From a bacterium (GTDB lineage: Bacteria; UBA8248), in contig JAVEPB010000019.1 in assembly GCA_030922375.1 (NCBI GenBank), positions 1-52,661 of the forward strand: a stretch of DNA of 52,661 bases, read 5' to 3'. The notes beneath the pieces were generated by a model. It was not told the DNA's origin and searched no databases. It was given only the letters and a program-made list of their open reading frames with translations. Every line of letters begins with the position of its first letter. Position 1 is the stretch's first letter. The position numbers were made by a program, and so were the translations under genes. Below are positions 34,701 through 42,922 of the stretch, in pieces.

Positions 34701-37086
34701 TGTTTCCTTTCCGCTCGGGTGATGATTTTTCGGGGTAGATGATTCGGTGGTGATAGATGCCGGCCAGCACCCGGAGGAAGGCCTCCCGGATCTGACTCAG
34801 ATGGCGGAGAGTGAGGTCGCAATCGTCGAGCTGCCCGTCGGTGAAAGCCATCTGCACAAGGCGCTCGACAAGACCGGCCAGCCGCGCGGGCGAAGGGTCG
34901 GCCTGAGAGCGCGAGGCGGCCTCCACCATGTCGGCGAGCAACAGGATACCCGCCTCGCGGGTTTGGGGCCGGGGACCCGGGTAGCGGTAGACCTCCTCGT
35001 GGATGTCCGACCCTTCGGCCTCTTGTTCCTTGGCTTTCTCGAAGAAGTAGCGGATGAGCGAGGTGCCGTGGTGCTGACAGATCAGATCGCATATCTCCTT
35101 GGGCAGCTTATGACTCCGCGCCATCTCAAGGCCTTCCTTGACGTGGCTGATGAGAATAAGCGCGCTCATCGAGGGACTGAGCTTGTCGTGTCTGTTCAGT
35201 TGCCCCTGATTTTCGATGAAGTATTCGGGCTTGACGATTTTTCCGACATCGTGAAAGTAGGCCCCGACCCGGATGAGCAGCGGATTCGCCTTGACGGCCT
35301 CGGCGGCTTCCTCGGCGAGGTTCCCGACGATGAGGCTGTGGTGGTAGGTGCCCGGTGCCCGGACCACGAGCTGGCGGAGGAGCGGATGGTTCTGATCGGA
35401 GAGTTCCAGGAGCTTCATGTCGGTCGTTAGCTTGAAGGTCGCCTCGAGAAGCGGCATGACGGCCGATACGATAATAATATTGGCGAGGCCACCGGCGAAG
35501 GCGAAGGGCACGTCCGCCCACCGCTCCAGCGCGAAGCGGAGGCCCCCCTGGAGGTTGAAGCCGAAAATAAGGGCGGCGTTCGCCAAGCCGATCATCAAGC
35601 CCGCGACGAGGATGGATGTGCGGTGCCGGTAGTCTTTCCAGTTAATCGCGGCGTAGGTGCCGCCAGCCAACGCAATCAGGCTGAAGTGCACATCACCGGG
35701 AATCAACAGGCCGGTGAGTGCCGCCGACATGACAGCCATCAAAACCGCCGTCGATCGGCCCTGAAGGATGCCCGCCAGCATCGCGGCGGAAGCCAGGGGG
35801 ATCGCCAGGTAGAAGGCGAATACGTCAACCCCGCGCGCCGTCTCCTGAAGTTCGTTGGCCAAAAGGGTACTGAGTTTGAGCAAAACCGCATGGGCGAGCA
35901 GCAGCAAAACGAACAGACCCACGCTCCTGGGCGCTCTGAGGAGTCCCAAATCGTAGCGCTGCGCGGCGGTCCAAGCGAAACCCAGAAAGAAGGCGATCAA
36001 AATGGAGGTACCGAGGAAATTGTCGACGATATGGGCCTGGCGCCCTTTTCTCTCTAGCGCGCGGAGCGTCGCCAGCTTGCCTTCGCTGATCCGCTCCCCT
36101 TCGCGGACGATCATCTCCCCGTTCTTGAGTACCCGGCTCGCCGCCGCCACTTTCTCAGCCGCGCGTTTTTGGGCCTCGACCGTATCCTGGTTGTTAAAAT
36201 TCAGGGTGGGTTGAACCAGCCGCGCCGCCAGGGCCGCCAGGAGCGCGCGCCCGGAGGAGGAAAACGGCAGTTTCTTGATCCCCGCCTGGCGGACGAGGAA
36301 TTTTTCCACTTTCCTTAGTTCGAGAGGCTCGAAGGAGGCCGGAAGGGGCACCCTGTTTCCGGTGCGGATATCCCGGACGATGATTCCTTTAGCCGTGTGA
36401 AGGGTGTAGAGGCGGCTGTCGCTGACGACCCCTCTCGAGAGAGCGGCCCGGACAAGCTTCAGGATGTCCTCCCCAATCCACGCCGCGTAACGCTCTTTGC
36501 GGAATATCCGGATGAGCCCCGGCGAGAGCGCTCCGCTCAGAGAACGGCCAAGAGCGGTTTCCGCGGAATGAAACGTCTTGGAGCGAAACAATTCCCGGTA
36601 GACCCGGGATTCATCGACGAGGGCGCCGCCTCCGGTTTTCGCCCGGAGATTGAGCAGGCGGTTCCTGACGGTGGCGGACTGGCCCGCCTGCGCCTTTTGG
36701 ATCAATTCGAACGCGCTCCGGACCTGCCGCTCCAGCCTTTCCTGTAGCTTTGGGTCCACATCGTAGTGCGGCAGGACCTTCTCCCGCGCCTGCTCGCGGA
36801 GCGCCTCGGTGGCCGCGGCGTCTTCAAGACGCATGTCCCTGGGAGCCTTGATGTCTCGCCGGGCGATGTCGCCGGCCTGGTAGTCGGCCGACTTGACGGT
36901 CAGGCCGGTTGTTATCAGGAACGACAGCGCGGCGGCGAGGGTGACGCCCAACACCCAGGGAAAAACCTTCGACTCAAGGGCGGCATTCCAATACTTCCGA
37001 ATGCGGCCCCCCTTCGAATGGTGCTTTCGCGGGGCGCCGTTTTTGCCTTTCCCGGACGCTTTTGCGTTTCCGGTCAGCTGATTCAA
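34615..37086 (-). CDS. 7TM-HD domain protein, PgpH-type cyclic-di-AMP phosphodiesterase
   Basis: 823 residues. There is one N-terminal TM (about 42-64), a large extracytoplasmic 7TMR-HDED domain (about 65-340), a multi-pass 7TM region (about 350-570) and a C-terminal cytoplasmic HD domain. The HD metal ligands are in YHHSLIVGNLAEEAAEA and GAYFHDVGKIVKPEYF. A further conserved stretch is GILLLADMVEAASRS. Characterised relatives (PgpH) hydrolyse c-di-AMP. The last 30 or so residues are a Lys/Pro/Gly-rich tail that overlaps the start of ybeY. It sits between phoH and ybeY, a common location for this family. Confidence 0.9.
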   Translation of the reverse strand: MNQLTGNAKASGKGKNGAPRKHHSKGGRIRKYWNAALESKVFPWVLGVTLAAALSFLITTGLTVKSADYQAGDIARRDIKAPRDMRLEDAAATEALREQAREKVLPHYDVDPKLQERLERQVRSAFELIQKAQAGQSATVRNRLLNLRAKTGGGALVDESRVYRELFRSKTFHSAETALGRSLSGALSPGLIRIFRKERYAAWIGEDILKLVRAALSRGVVSDSRLYTLHTAKGIIVRDIRTGNRVPLPASFEPLELRKVEKFLVRQAGIKKLPFSSSGRALLAALAARLVQPTLNFNNQDTVEAQKRAAEKVAAASRVLKNGEMIVREGERISEGKLATLRALERKGRQAHIVDNFLGTSILIAFFLGFAWTAAQRYDLGLLRAPRSVGLFVLLLLAHAVLLKLSTLLANELQETARGVDVFAFYLAIPLASAAMLAGILQGRSTAVLMAVMSAALTGLLIPGDVHFSLIALAGGTYAAINWKDYRHRTSILVAGLMIGLANAALIFGFNLQGGLRFALERWADVPFAFAGGLANIIIVSAVMPLLEATFKLTTDMKLLELSDQNHPLLRQLVVRAPGTYHHSLIVGNLAEEAAEAVKANPLLIRVGAYFHDVGKIVKPEYFIENQGQLNRHDKLSPSMSALILISHVKEGLEMARSHKLPKEICDLICQHHGTSLIRYFFEKAKEQEAEGSDIHEEVYRYPGPRPQTREAGILLLADMVEAASRSQADPSPARLAGLVERLVQMAFTDGQLDDCDLTLRHLSQIREAFLRVLAGIYHHRIIYPEKSSPERKGNNGDIHHKPAKEGAHQPRAATPAGGGGPG

Positions 37087-37148
37087 TTGAGAATCCTCAG
37101 GAATCCATCTCGTATAGTTGGTTTTGGGTAGTCGAGTATGAGGGCGGT

Positions 37149-38105
37149 TTAGCCGCGGTAGGCCTCATAGGCCTGTACGATTCTCCGGACCAGCTCAGTC
37201 CGGATCACGTCCCGCTGGGTAAATTGAATGAAGCGGACTTCATCGAGCCCGCCGAGAACGTCTCTGGCGTGAATCAATCCACATCCCGCCGAGTCGGGAA
37301 GGTCGATCTGGGTAATATCGCCTGTCACCACGGCCTTGCTCCCGGAACCCATGCGCGTCAAAAACATTTTCATCTGCTCGGGCGTGGTATTTTGCGCTTC
37401 GTCGAGTATGACGAACGAGTCGTTTAGCGATCGGCCTCTCATATAGGCCAGCGGCGCGATTTCGATTTCCCCCCGTTGGAGAAATCGCTCGGCCCGCTCG
37501 AAATCCACCATGTCGTGGAGGGCATCGAACAAGGGCCGAAAATAAGGATTCACCTTGTCCTGCAAGTCTCCGGGCAAAAAACCCAGCCGCTCGCCGGCCT
37601 CGACGACGGGCCGGGTCAACACGATTCTGGAGTAGGCCTTCTCCATGAGCCCCGATACCGCCATCGCCATCGCCAGGTAGGTCTTCCCCGTCCCGGCGGG
37701 TCCGATTCCGAAGGTCAGGTTGCCGGCCCGAATGGCTTCGAGGTAGTCCTTCTGGGCCACCCCTTTCGGAATCACGTGGCGCTTCTTCGAGGGCATGGCG
37801 ACCCTAGCCGAGACCAAATCGTTCAGCGTGAGCCCGTCGCCATTGGCCACCGTCCGGGCGAGCACGCCGACCTCGGAGGGATTAAACCTGTAGCCCTCAT
37901 CGACCCTGGCCGAGAGCTCATCGAAAAACTGAAGCGCGCCCTCAACCGATTCGAGTTGTCCTTCCGCCAAAAATCCCTCGGACGCGATCCGAATCTTCAC
38001 GCCGAAGGCTTTTCCAACCGTTCTCAGGGACTCGTCCCTGTTCCCGATCAGGTGAATCAGGTGGTCCGAACCCTCAAGAGGCGTTGCGGAAATCCTCGTG
38101 ACCAA
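37149..38105 (-). CDS. ybeZ: PhoH-like ATPase (YbeZ)
   Basis: 318 residues from TTG 38103-38105, which has AGGAGA nine bases upstream. A GTG six codons earlier is in frame, but the ribosome site would lie inside the coding region. The P-loop is GIGPAGTGKTYLAMAMAVS. Walker B is SFVILDEAQNTTPEQMKMFL and the sensor is VTGDITQIDLP. LTRPVVEAGERLGFLPGDLQ is diagnostic of the PhoH family. YbeZ works with YbeY on RNA in E. coli. The N-terminal 80 residues form a KH-like or AMPs-type domain. The 7TM-HD gene follows after 62 bases. Confidence 0.95.
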   Translation of the reverse strand: MVTRISATPLEGSDHLIHLIGNRDESLRTVGKAFGVKIRIASEGFLAEGQLESVEGALQFFDELSARVDEGYRFNPSEVGVLARTVANGDGLTLNDLVSARVAMPSKKRHVIPKGVAQKDYLEAIRAGNLTFGIGPAGTGKTYLAMAMAVSGLMEKAYSRIVLTRPVVEAGERLGFLPGDLQDKVNPYFRPLFDALHDMVDFERAERFLQRGEIEIAPLAYMRGRSLNDSFVILDEAQNTTPEQMKMFLTRMGSGSKAVVTGDITQIDLPDSAGCGLIHARDVLGGLDEVRFIQFTQRDVIRTELVRRIVQAYEAYRG

Positions 38106-38161
38106 AAGCCAATATCTCCTCACCTGAAGTCGTTGGTCCCTGCTCCAACGGCCTGGATCGT

Positions 38162-38182
38162 ACGCCCCCCCCCTTGGGGCGT
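38162..38182. repeat. GC hairpin with C9 run between xer and phoH
   Basis: ACGCCCC (38162-38168) pairs with GGGGCGT (38176-38182) across a loop CCCCCTT. It includes a run of nine Cs at 38165-38173. It lies downstream of the xer stop on the minus strand; no T-run follows. It may act as a transcription pause or end, or simply be a slippery homopolymer. Confidence 0.5.
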
Positions 38183-38219
38183 CAACATGAAACAGGCCCT
38201 TATTTACGTAATTATTTCG

Positions 38220-39203
38220 CTACCCCCTCGGGTGATGCTCATCCAACGTGTCCCTCAAGGAATCCCTGTCGATATGGGTATAAATTTCCGTGGTCGAGAT
38301 ATCCGCGTGACCCAGCATCGACTGGATAGCCCTCAAATCAGCCCCGTGGTGGAGCAGATGGGTGGCAAAGCTGTGGCGGAGCATGTGGGGGCTCACCGGC
38401 CGCTCAATCTCGGCCGCCAGCGCCCATCTCCTCAGGCGGACCCAGAAGGCTTGCCGCGTCATGCCCCCCCCGCGCCGGGTGACGAAGACGAAATCCGAGG
38501 GCCGGCCCCTGAGAAGGGCGGAGCGGGCGGTCTCGAGATACTCCCTGACCCGGTCCCGGGCGAGGTCGCCCACCGGAACCAGGCGGGTCTTATCCCCTTT
38601 CCCTTGAACGATGGAGAAACCCGCGTCGAGATGAATCTGGGGGATTTTCAGTCCCACCAGCTCGCTCACCCGCATTCCGGTGGCATAAAGTATCTCCAGC
38701 ATCGCGCCGTCCCGAACGCCCTCGGGGGTTTGGTCGTCCGGCGCGGAGAGGAGGCGATCCACCTCGTCACTTGAAAGCGTTTTGGGAAGTCTTTTCCAGG
38801 ACGCGGAATAGGAAATATCAGCCGTGAAATCCGCGTCGATCAATTTTTCCCCGAGAAGATAGCGGGAAAAAACCCGGAGCGCGGCCAGATTCCTCCTCAA
38901 GGTGGTGTCCGCCCGGCCCTCTTTCCGGAGATGGGTGATGTGGGCGACCACCTCATCGCGGCCCAGGGAACGCAGGTCGGTTATTTTCCGCCGCTGGGCC
39001 CATAGGAGAAAAACCCGGGTATCATGGGTATAGCTCTCCACCGATTTTGGCGACATTCGTCGCTCTATTAGTAAATAATCCTGATAGTTACGTATATTTT
39101 CTCGATAATTTTCTTTAAGTAACTTCGCCTCCCCCGGTCCGCTCTTTTTTCCGTTCAACCGCCTGCCTCGTTTCACCGGATTCGATCCCCGTGGTCTGAG
39201 CAT
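38220..39203 (-). CDS. Tyrosine site-specific recombinase XerC/XerD
   Basis: 327 residues from ATG 39203, with GAGG upstream and the murJ stop eight bases before. The SAM-like N-terminal domain includes YQDYLLIERRMSPKSVESY. The catalytic domain has the first Arg in ATGMRVSELVGL, HMLRHSFATHLL (His and Arg), LGHADISTTEIY (His and catalytic Tyr region) and VQGKGDKTRLVPVG. These enzymes resolve chromosome dimers at dif. XerC and XerD cannot be told apart here with confidence. About 30 extra basic residues precede the usual start. No phage-like neighbours, so a housekeeping role is likely. Confidence 0.92.
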   Translation of the reverse strand: MLRPRGSNPVKRGRRLNGKKSGPGEAKLLKENYRENIRNYQDYLLIERRMSPKSVESYTHDTRVFLLWAQRRKITDLRSLGRDEVVAHITHLRKEGRADTTLRRNLAALRVFSRYLLGEKLIDADFTADISYSASWKRLPKTLSSDEVDRLLSAPDDQTPEGVRDGAMLEILYATGMRVSELVGLKIPQIHLDAGFSIVQGKGDKTRLVPVGDLARDRVREYLETARSALLRGRPSDFVFVTRRGGGMTRQAFWVRLRRWALAAEIERPVSPHMLRHSFATHLLHHGADLRAIQSMLGHADISTTEIYTHIDRDSLRDTLDEHHPRG

Positions 39204-39211
39204 TTCCGTCC

Positions 39212-40831
39212 TCAGGCCCGCCTCAGCGCAGTGCGCCAAAGCGCCGCCGAATCGGGCATGACAAACCACGAAACCAATAGATAGGCCGCCGCCCCGCCGA
39301 TGACTTCGAGGGAGAGAAACCCGGCGCGCATCCAGATATCCGCCCCGGTGGGCCAGAAAACCCAGTTGAACAGATAAAGTCCGGCTCCCATGGCCGCGGA
39401 GACGGGAAGCAGGTGTTTGGCCGCCCGGGCGAGATCGCCGCCGGGCCAATCCTCCGTCTCGCGAAGGCCAGCGAGGAGTAGCCAGGCGTTGAGGGCGCTG
39501 GCGAGCGAGGTGGCCAACGCGAGCCCGACGAACCCGAGCGGAAACATGAGGGCGACGCTTCCCGCCACGTTGGCGAGTACCGCCCAGTTAGCGCACCGGA
39601 CAGGGGTTTTCGTATCCAGGCGGGAATAATAGGCGGCCGCCATGAGGCGGACAAAACCGAAAAAAACGAGCCCGAGCGCATAGGCGCGGAGGGCGGCCGC
39701 GCTCGCGGAGCTGTCCGCCGCCACGAAAGCCCCCCTCTCGAATAAAACCTCCATGATCGGGCGGGCCAGCGCGATCAGCCCGAAGGCGGCGGGCAGCGTG
39801 ATGAACAGGGTCAATCGTCCGGCCTCGGCAAGCGGGCTGCGGGCGGACCCCTCCCCTTTCCCGTGCCTCCCTCTCGCCTCGCGGTCCGCCAGCAGGGGAA
39901 AAGCCGCCGCCGCCACCGCCAGGCTCAAGATTCCGTGCGGAAACTGTACCAGGCGGTTGGCGTAATAGAGGTACGAGATCGAACCCTCCGCCAGGAACGA
40001 GGCCAGCCACCGGTCGATCAGGACATTTATCTGGAGAATGGCCATCCCGAAGGCCGCCGGACCCATCAGGGCAAGGCACCGGCTCACGCTGGGCGCCCGC
40101 CAGGGGAGCACCGGGATGGGCGAAATCCCGAGTTTCGATATCAGGGGAAGCTGAATCAGGAGCTGGAGCGCCCCGCCGGCGACCACCCCCCACGCCAGCC
40201 ATTTTACCGCCGCGTTCGCCTCGACGAGACCGCCCGCCACCACGAGGGCGGCGATCATTACAAGGTTCTGGACGACGGGGGCCAGCGCCGGGAGGAAAAA
40301 GCGCCGGGCGGAGTTGAGCACGCCCACGGCGATGGCGCTCAGGCCGATAAAGAACAGGAACGGAAACATGATCTGGGTGAGCCGGGCCGTCAGGCCCAGT
40401 TTTTCGGCGCTGCCCGCGAAACCGGGGGCGAGGGCCACCACCAGGGGACGGGCGAAATAAATCCCCAGGAGGCACACTCCGGCCAAAAGGGCGGCGAGGC
40501 TCACCGTCATGGCGCCCGAGAAGAGGCGGGCGGAGCGTTCGCCTTGTTGGGCGCGGACATCCGAGTAGACCGGAATAAAGGCCGAGGTCAGGGCGCCCTC
40601 GGTCAGGAGGCGCCGAAACATGCTCGGTATCGCAAAAGCGACGAAAAAAGCGTCGGTCAGGAGGGCGGCCCCGAAAAGGCGGGCGATGAGGACATCCCTC
40701 ACGAAACCGAGAACCCGGCTTAAAAAAGTGGCCGCGCTAATCGAGCCGGCGGCGCGGGTGATTGACTTTCCCTCCGGGGAACGCGGTGAATCGGGCTCTC
40801 TTGGGGAAAGTTCTCCGGTGTCGTCTGTCAC
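39212..40831 (-). CDS. murJ: Lipid II flippase MurJ (MviN)
   Basis: 539 residues from GTG 40829-40831. A TTG at 40862-40864 is also in frame but overlaps the -35 of the rpsT promoter and has no ribosome site. The many hydrophobic segments are consistent with 14 TMs. ISAATFLSRVLGFVRDVLIA is the family N-terminus, followed by DAFFVAFAIPSMFRRLLTEG. MurJ flips lipid II for peptidoglycan synthesis. The strand switch to rpsT marks the left end of a divergent promoter region. Confidence 0.94.
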   Translation of the reverse strand: MTDDTGELSPREPDSPRSPEGKSITRAAGSISAATFLSRVLGFVRDVLIARLFGAALLTDAFFVAFAIPSMFRRLLTEGALTSAFIPVYSDVRAQQGERSARLFSGAMTVSLAALLAGVCLLGIYFARPLVVALAPGFAGSAEKLGLTARLTQIMFPFLFFIGLSAIAVGVLNSARRFFLPALAPVVQNLVMIAALVVAGGLVEANAAVKWLAWGVVAGGALQLLIQLPLISKLGISPIPVLPWRAPSVSRCLALMGPAAFGMAILQINVLIDRWLASFLAEGSISYLYYANRLVQFPHGILSLAVAAAAFPLLADREARGRHGKGEGSARSPLAEAGRLTLFITLPAAFGLIALARPIMEVLFERGAFVAADSSASAAALRAYALGLVFFGFVRLMAAAYYSRLDTKTPVRCANWAVLANVAGSVALMFPLGFVGLALATSLASALNAWLLLAGLRETEDWPGGDLARAAKHLLPVSAAMGAGLYLFNWVFWPTGADIWMRAGFLSLEVIGGAAAYLLVSWFVMPDSAALWRTALRRA

Positions 40832-40857
40832 GAAATTCCCGAGGGGCGGTGGGGCGC

Positions 40858-40885
40858 TTGACAAAAAGCGGAACTAAAGTATTTT
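40858..40885 (+). promoter_or_regulatory. Sigma-70 promoter for rpsT
   Basis: TTGACA at 40858-40863, a 16-base spacer, and TATTTT at 40880-40885. The start of transcription would be near 40892, leaving a leader of about 68 bases before rpsT. The element abuts the 5' end of murJ on the other strand. Confidence 0.65.
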
Positions 40886-40959
40886 ACGCGGCCAGGGTGA
40901 GGTCCTCAATCCGGGCCCTCTCCAATTAAGGCCTCTTTATTAAGGAGATAGAAACAGGC

Positions 40960-41229
40960 GTGGCTAATATCAAATCGGCGAAAAAACGCGACCGGCAGAG
41001 CGTGGGCCGGAAAGCGCGCAACAAAATCGTTCGGACCCAACTCCGCAACGCGGTCAAAAAGGTTCTCGAGTCCGTCGAATCCGGGGAGAGCGCCGAGGCG
41101 TCTCTTCGCGAGGCGCACTCGAACCTGGCGAAAGCGGCTTCCAAGGGGGTGATTCATTCGAACACGGCCTCCCGAAAGGCCTCCCGCCTTGCCCGCCGCG
41201 TCAACCGGGCCGCTGCCTCCGTCTCGTAA
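40960..41229 (+). CDS. rpsT: 30S ribosomal protein S20
   Basis: 89 residues, highly basic and helical. The N-terminus ANIKSAKKRDRQSVGRKARN and the C-terminal VIHSNTASRKASRLARRVN are typical of S20, which binds 16S rRNA. The start is GTG at 40960; the AAGGAG site lies 12 bases upstream, slightly far. rpsT is the only complete plus-strand gene in the window. It converges on holA with five bases between stops. The sequence has no clear intrinsic terminator, so its end may lie within the holA 3' region. Confidence 0.98.
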   Translation: MANIKSAKKRDRQSVGRKARNKIVRTQLRNAVKKVLESVESGESAEASLREAHSNLAKAASKGVIHSNTASRKASRLARRVNRAAASVS

Positions 41230-41234
41230 ACCGC

Positions 41235-42332
41235 TCATCCGCGCGCCCATGCAGGCGGGCGCCCGGAAACGCGATTCTGGTTCTGCCTGTTGAACCCCGT
41301 CGAATCCCGGTTCATTTCAATGACGAACAGTTCGATCGCCCGGAGAGCGGCGGCGTTCCCTCCCGAGCGTTTCACCCGCCTGTCCACGGCGAGCAGCTTT
41401 CCGTAAAGATTTCTTAAAAACCTGGGGCTCGCCTTTCCGGCCTGCTGCTGGATACGCCCAGCGACGAACGGGGGCACCCCCAGCATTTCGGCCAGCTCTT
41501 TTTGCCTGATTCCTTTTCTCTCCGCCGCCCTGGCTATCGTCCAGCGGCGAATCTGGTTCCGGAGAAAACCGACCAGAAACTGCGGTCCGCCATCGGTCTC
41601 GCTCAAGTCCCCCACGAGGGCCAGGGCGCGTTCGGCTCTCCCCTCGGCGAGCATATCGCCCAGCTTGTACATCGCCTCGGCCCGGGAGCGGCCCACGAGG
41701 TTGCGCACGTCCTCCACGCCGGCGGTTTTTTCGGGCCCGAGATAGGCGGCGAGTTTTTCGAGTTCCGAGCGAATCCGCCCGAGGGAGGGCTCGATCCACT
41801 CGGTGAGGAGCACCGCCGCCTCGTGCGTCAGGGTGAACCCAAGGCCCTCGGCCTGGGACTGGGCCCATTTCGGAAGCTCCCGCTCGGGGGGCGGCTCGAG
41901 TTTGAGTGCTGCGCCGGCGCCGGCGAGTTTCTTGAAAAACGAGCGGCGCATGTCGGCCCGCTCGGCGGTGAAGACGACGACGGCCCCGGGAGGCGGGTCA
42001 TCGATCAGGGGGGAGAGAATCCCGGCGTCATGGTCCGCCACCTGCCCGAGGCCGCGGACCTCGATCAGCCGCCGCCCACCCATGAACGGGAGAGTCTGGG
42101 CGGCAGCGGCGATGTCCCTCGCGGGGGTCTCGCCCCAGGTGAAAAGGTCGTGATTGAAGTCGCTTCCCTCATCGCCCAAAACCGCCCGGCGAATTTCGCC
42201 GACTATCTCGTCCCGGAGGAAAGTTTCGGGGCCATGGAGCAGGTACAGGGAGTCGATTTCTCCGGATCTCAAGCGAGAGAGCGCCCCGCGAATCTCCTCG
42301 CCCGATCCGCGGCGGCGGGGCGGGCGCGCCAT
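41235..42332 (-). CDS. holA: DNA polymerase III subunit delta
   Basis: 365 residues. It is the clamp-loader subunit that opens the beta ring. SLYLLHGPETFLRDEIVGEI is the family N-terminus, followed by a degenerate AAA+ fold with FMGGRRLIEVRGLGQV and PGAVVVFTAERADMR. The C-terminal collar domain has FLRNQIRRWTIARAAERKG. It starts two bases after the lptE stop, a conserved lptE-holA pair. A tail of about 20 residues (NRDSTGFNRQNQNRVSGRP) extends past the usual end and faces rpsT. Confidence 0.92.
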   Translation of the reverse strand: MARPPRRRGSGEEIRGALSRLRSGEIDSLYLLHGPETFLRDEIVGEIRRAVLGDEGSDFNHDLFTWGETPARDIAAAAQTLPFMGGRRLIEVRGLGQVADHDAGILSPLIDDPPPGAVVVFTAERADMRRSFFKKLAGAGAALKLEPPPERELPKWAQSQAEGLGFTLTHEAAVLLTEWIEPSLGRIRSELEKLAAYLGPEKTAGVEDVRNLVGRSRAEAMYKLGDMLAEGRAERALALVGDLSETDGGPQFLVGFLRNQIRRWTIARAAERKGIRQKELAEMLGVPPFVAGRIQQQAGKASPRFLRNLYGKLLAVDRRVKRSGGNAAALRAIELFVIEMNRDSTGFNRQNQNRVSGRPPAWARG

Positions 42333-42334
42333 AT

Positions 42335-42922
42335 CTAGAAACCCTCCAGGACCAGGCTCACCACTTCCTCGGAGAAGAAGGAAGCCGCTTTTTCATTTGT
42401 TTCATCGCGGTTCTCGGCGCTGCCCGAGACCGTACGGTCCACGTCGAACTCGGATTCGGATTCAATATCCTGAAGCAGAATATTTTTTCCGCTCCGCAGA
42501 TCGCGCAGCCGTACGGAGGTCTTGACGAATACCCGGTAGCGCTGGACCTGATCGCTCCTGCTGAATCCGATCGGATCGAGCCGGTATTCGCGGACCACGC
42601 CGTCGAGGACGATTTCCGCGCGACCCGAATCCACCACCCGCAGGCGGCCGTCGTTCAAAAAGCGGTTCCGGGTGGCCTCCGCCATGACGAAGCCGAGGTT
42701 CGGCTCGCTCGATTCATTCCGGAATATTGAAATGTTGATTGACCGCGCGCCCTTGAGGTTTTCAGGGTTGGATGTACCCACGAGGGTATAGCCGCACCCG
42801 GCCACCGCGGAGAGCGCGAGCGCCAGGGCCGCGCTCAGAAACGACTTGCGCCCGAAAGTCCGGGCCGTTCTCAAAAACGGCTTGCGCCCGAAAGTCCGGG
42901 CCGCGTTCGATTTGGGTTTCAT
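42335..42922 (-). CDS. lptE: LPS-assembly lipoprotein LptE
   Basis: 195 residues. The lipobox AVAGC near residue 42 marks an outer-membrane lipoprotein. The n-region before it is unusually long and basic because a 12-residue unit is repeated: ARTFGRKPFLRT then ARTFGRKSFLSA. The mature part begins CGYTLVGTSNPENLKGARSI and has NISIFRNESSEPNLG and FLNDGRLRVVDSGRAE, typical of LptE, the plug of the LptD LPS translocon. LptD is outside the window. It overlaps the upstream M17-N gene by four bases (ATGA) and precedes holA. Confidence 0.92.
   Translation of the reverse strand: MKPKSNAARTFGRKPFLRTARTFGRKSFLSAALALALSAVAGCGYTLVGTSNPENLKGARSINISIFRNESSEPNLGFVMAEATRNRFLNDGRLRVVDSGRAEIVLDGVVREYRLDPIGFSRSDQVQRYRVFVKTSVRLRDLRSGKNILLQDIESESEFDVDRTVSGSAENRDETNEKAASFFSEEVVSLVLEGF
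42834..42903. repeat. 36-bp tandem duplication in lptE signal peptide
   Basis: Copies at 42834-42867 and 42870-42903 (34 bases compared, two differences), period 36. CTTGCGCCCGAAAGTCCGGG is shared exactly. It adds 12 in-frame residues to the basic n-region of the LptE signal. Confidence 0.85.

Noticed and set aside
38220-39203. Xer recombinase as a mobile-element integrase
   Set aside because: It lies between murJ and phoH in a housekeeping context, has no phage or att-like repeats nearby, and its motifs fit XerC/D.
39204-39449. 82-residue N-terminal extension of the Xer gene
   Set aside because: It overlaps the murJ 3' end in another frame. The ATG at 39203 has a ribosome site.
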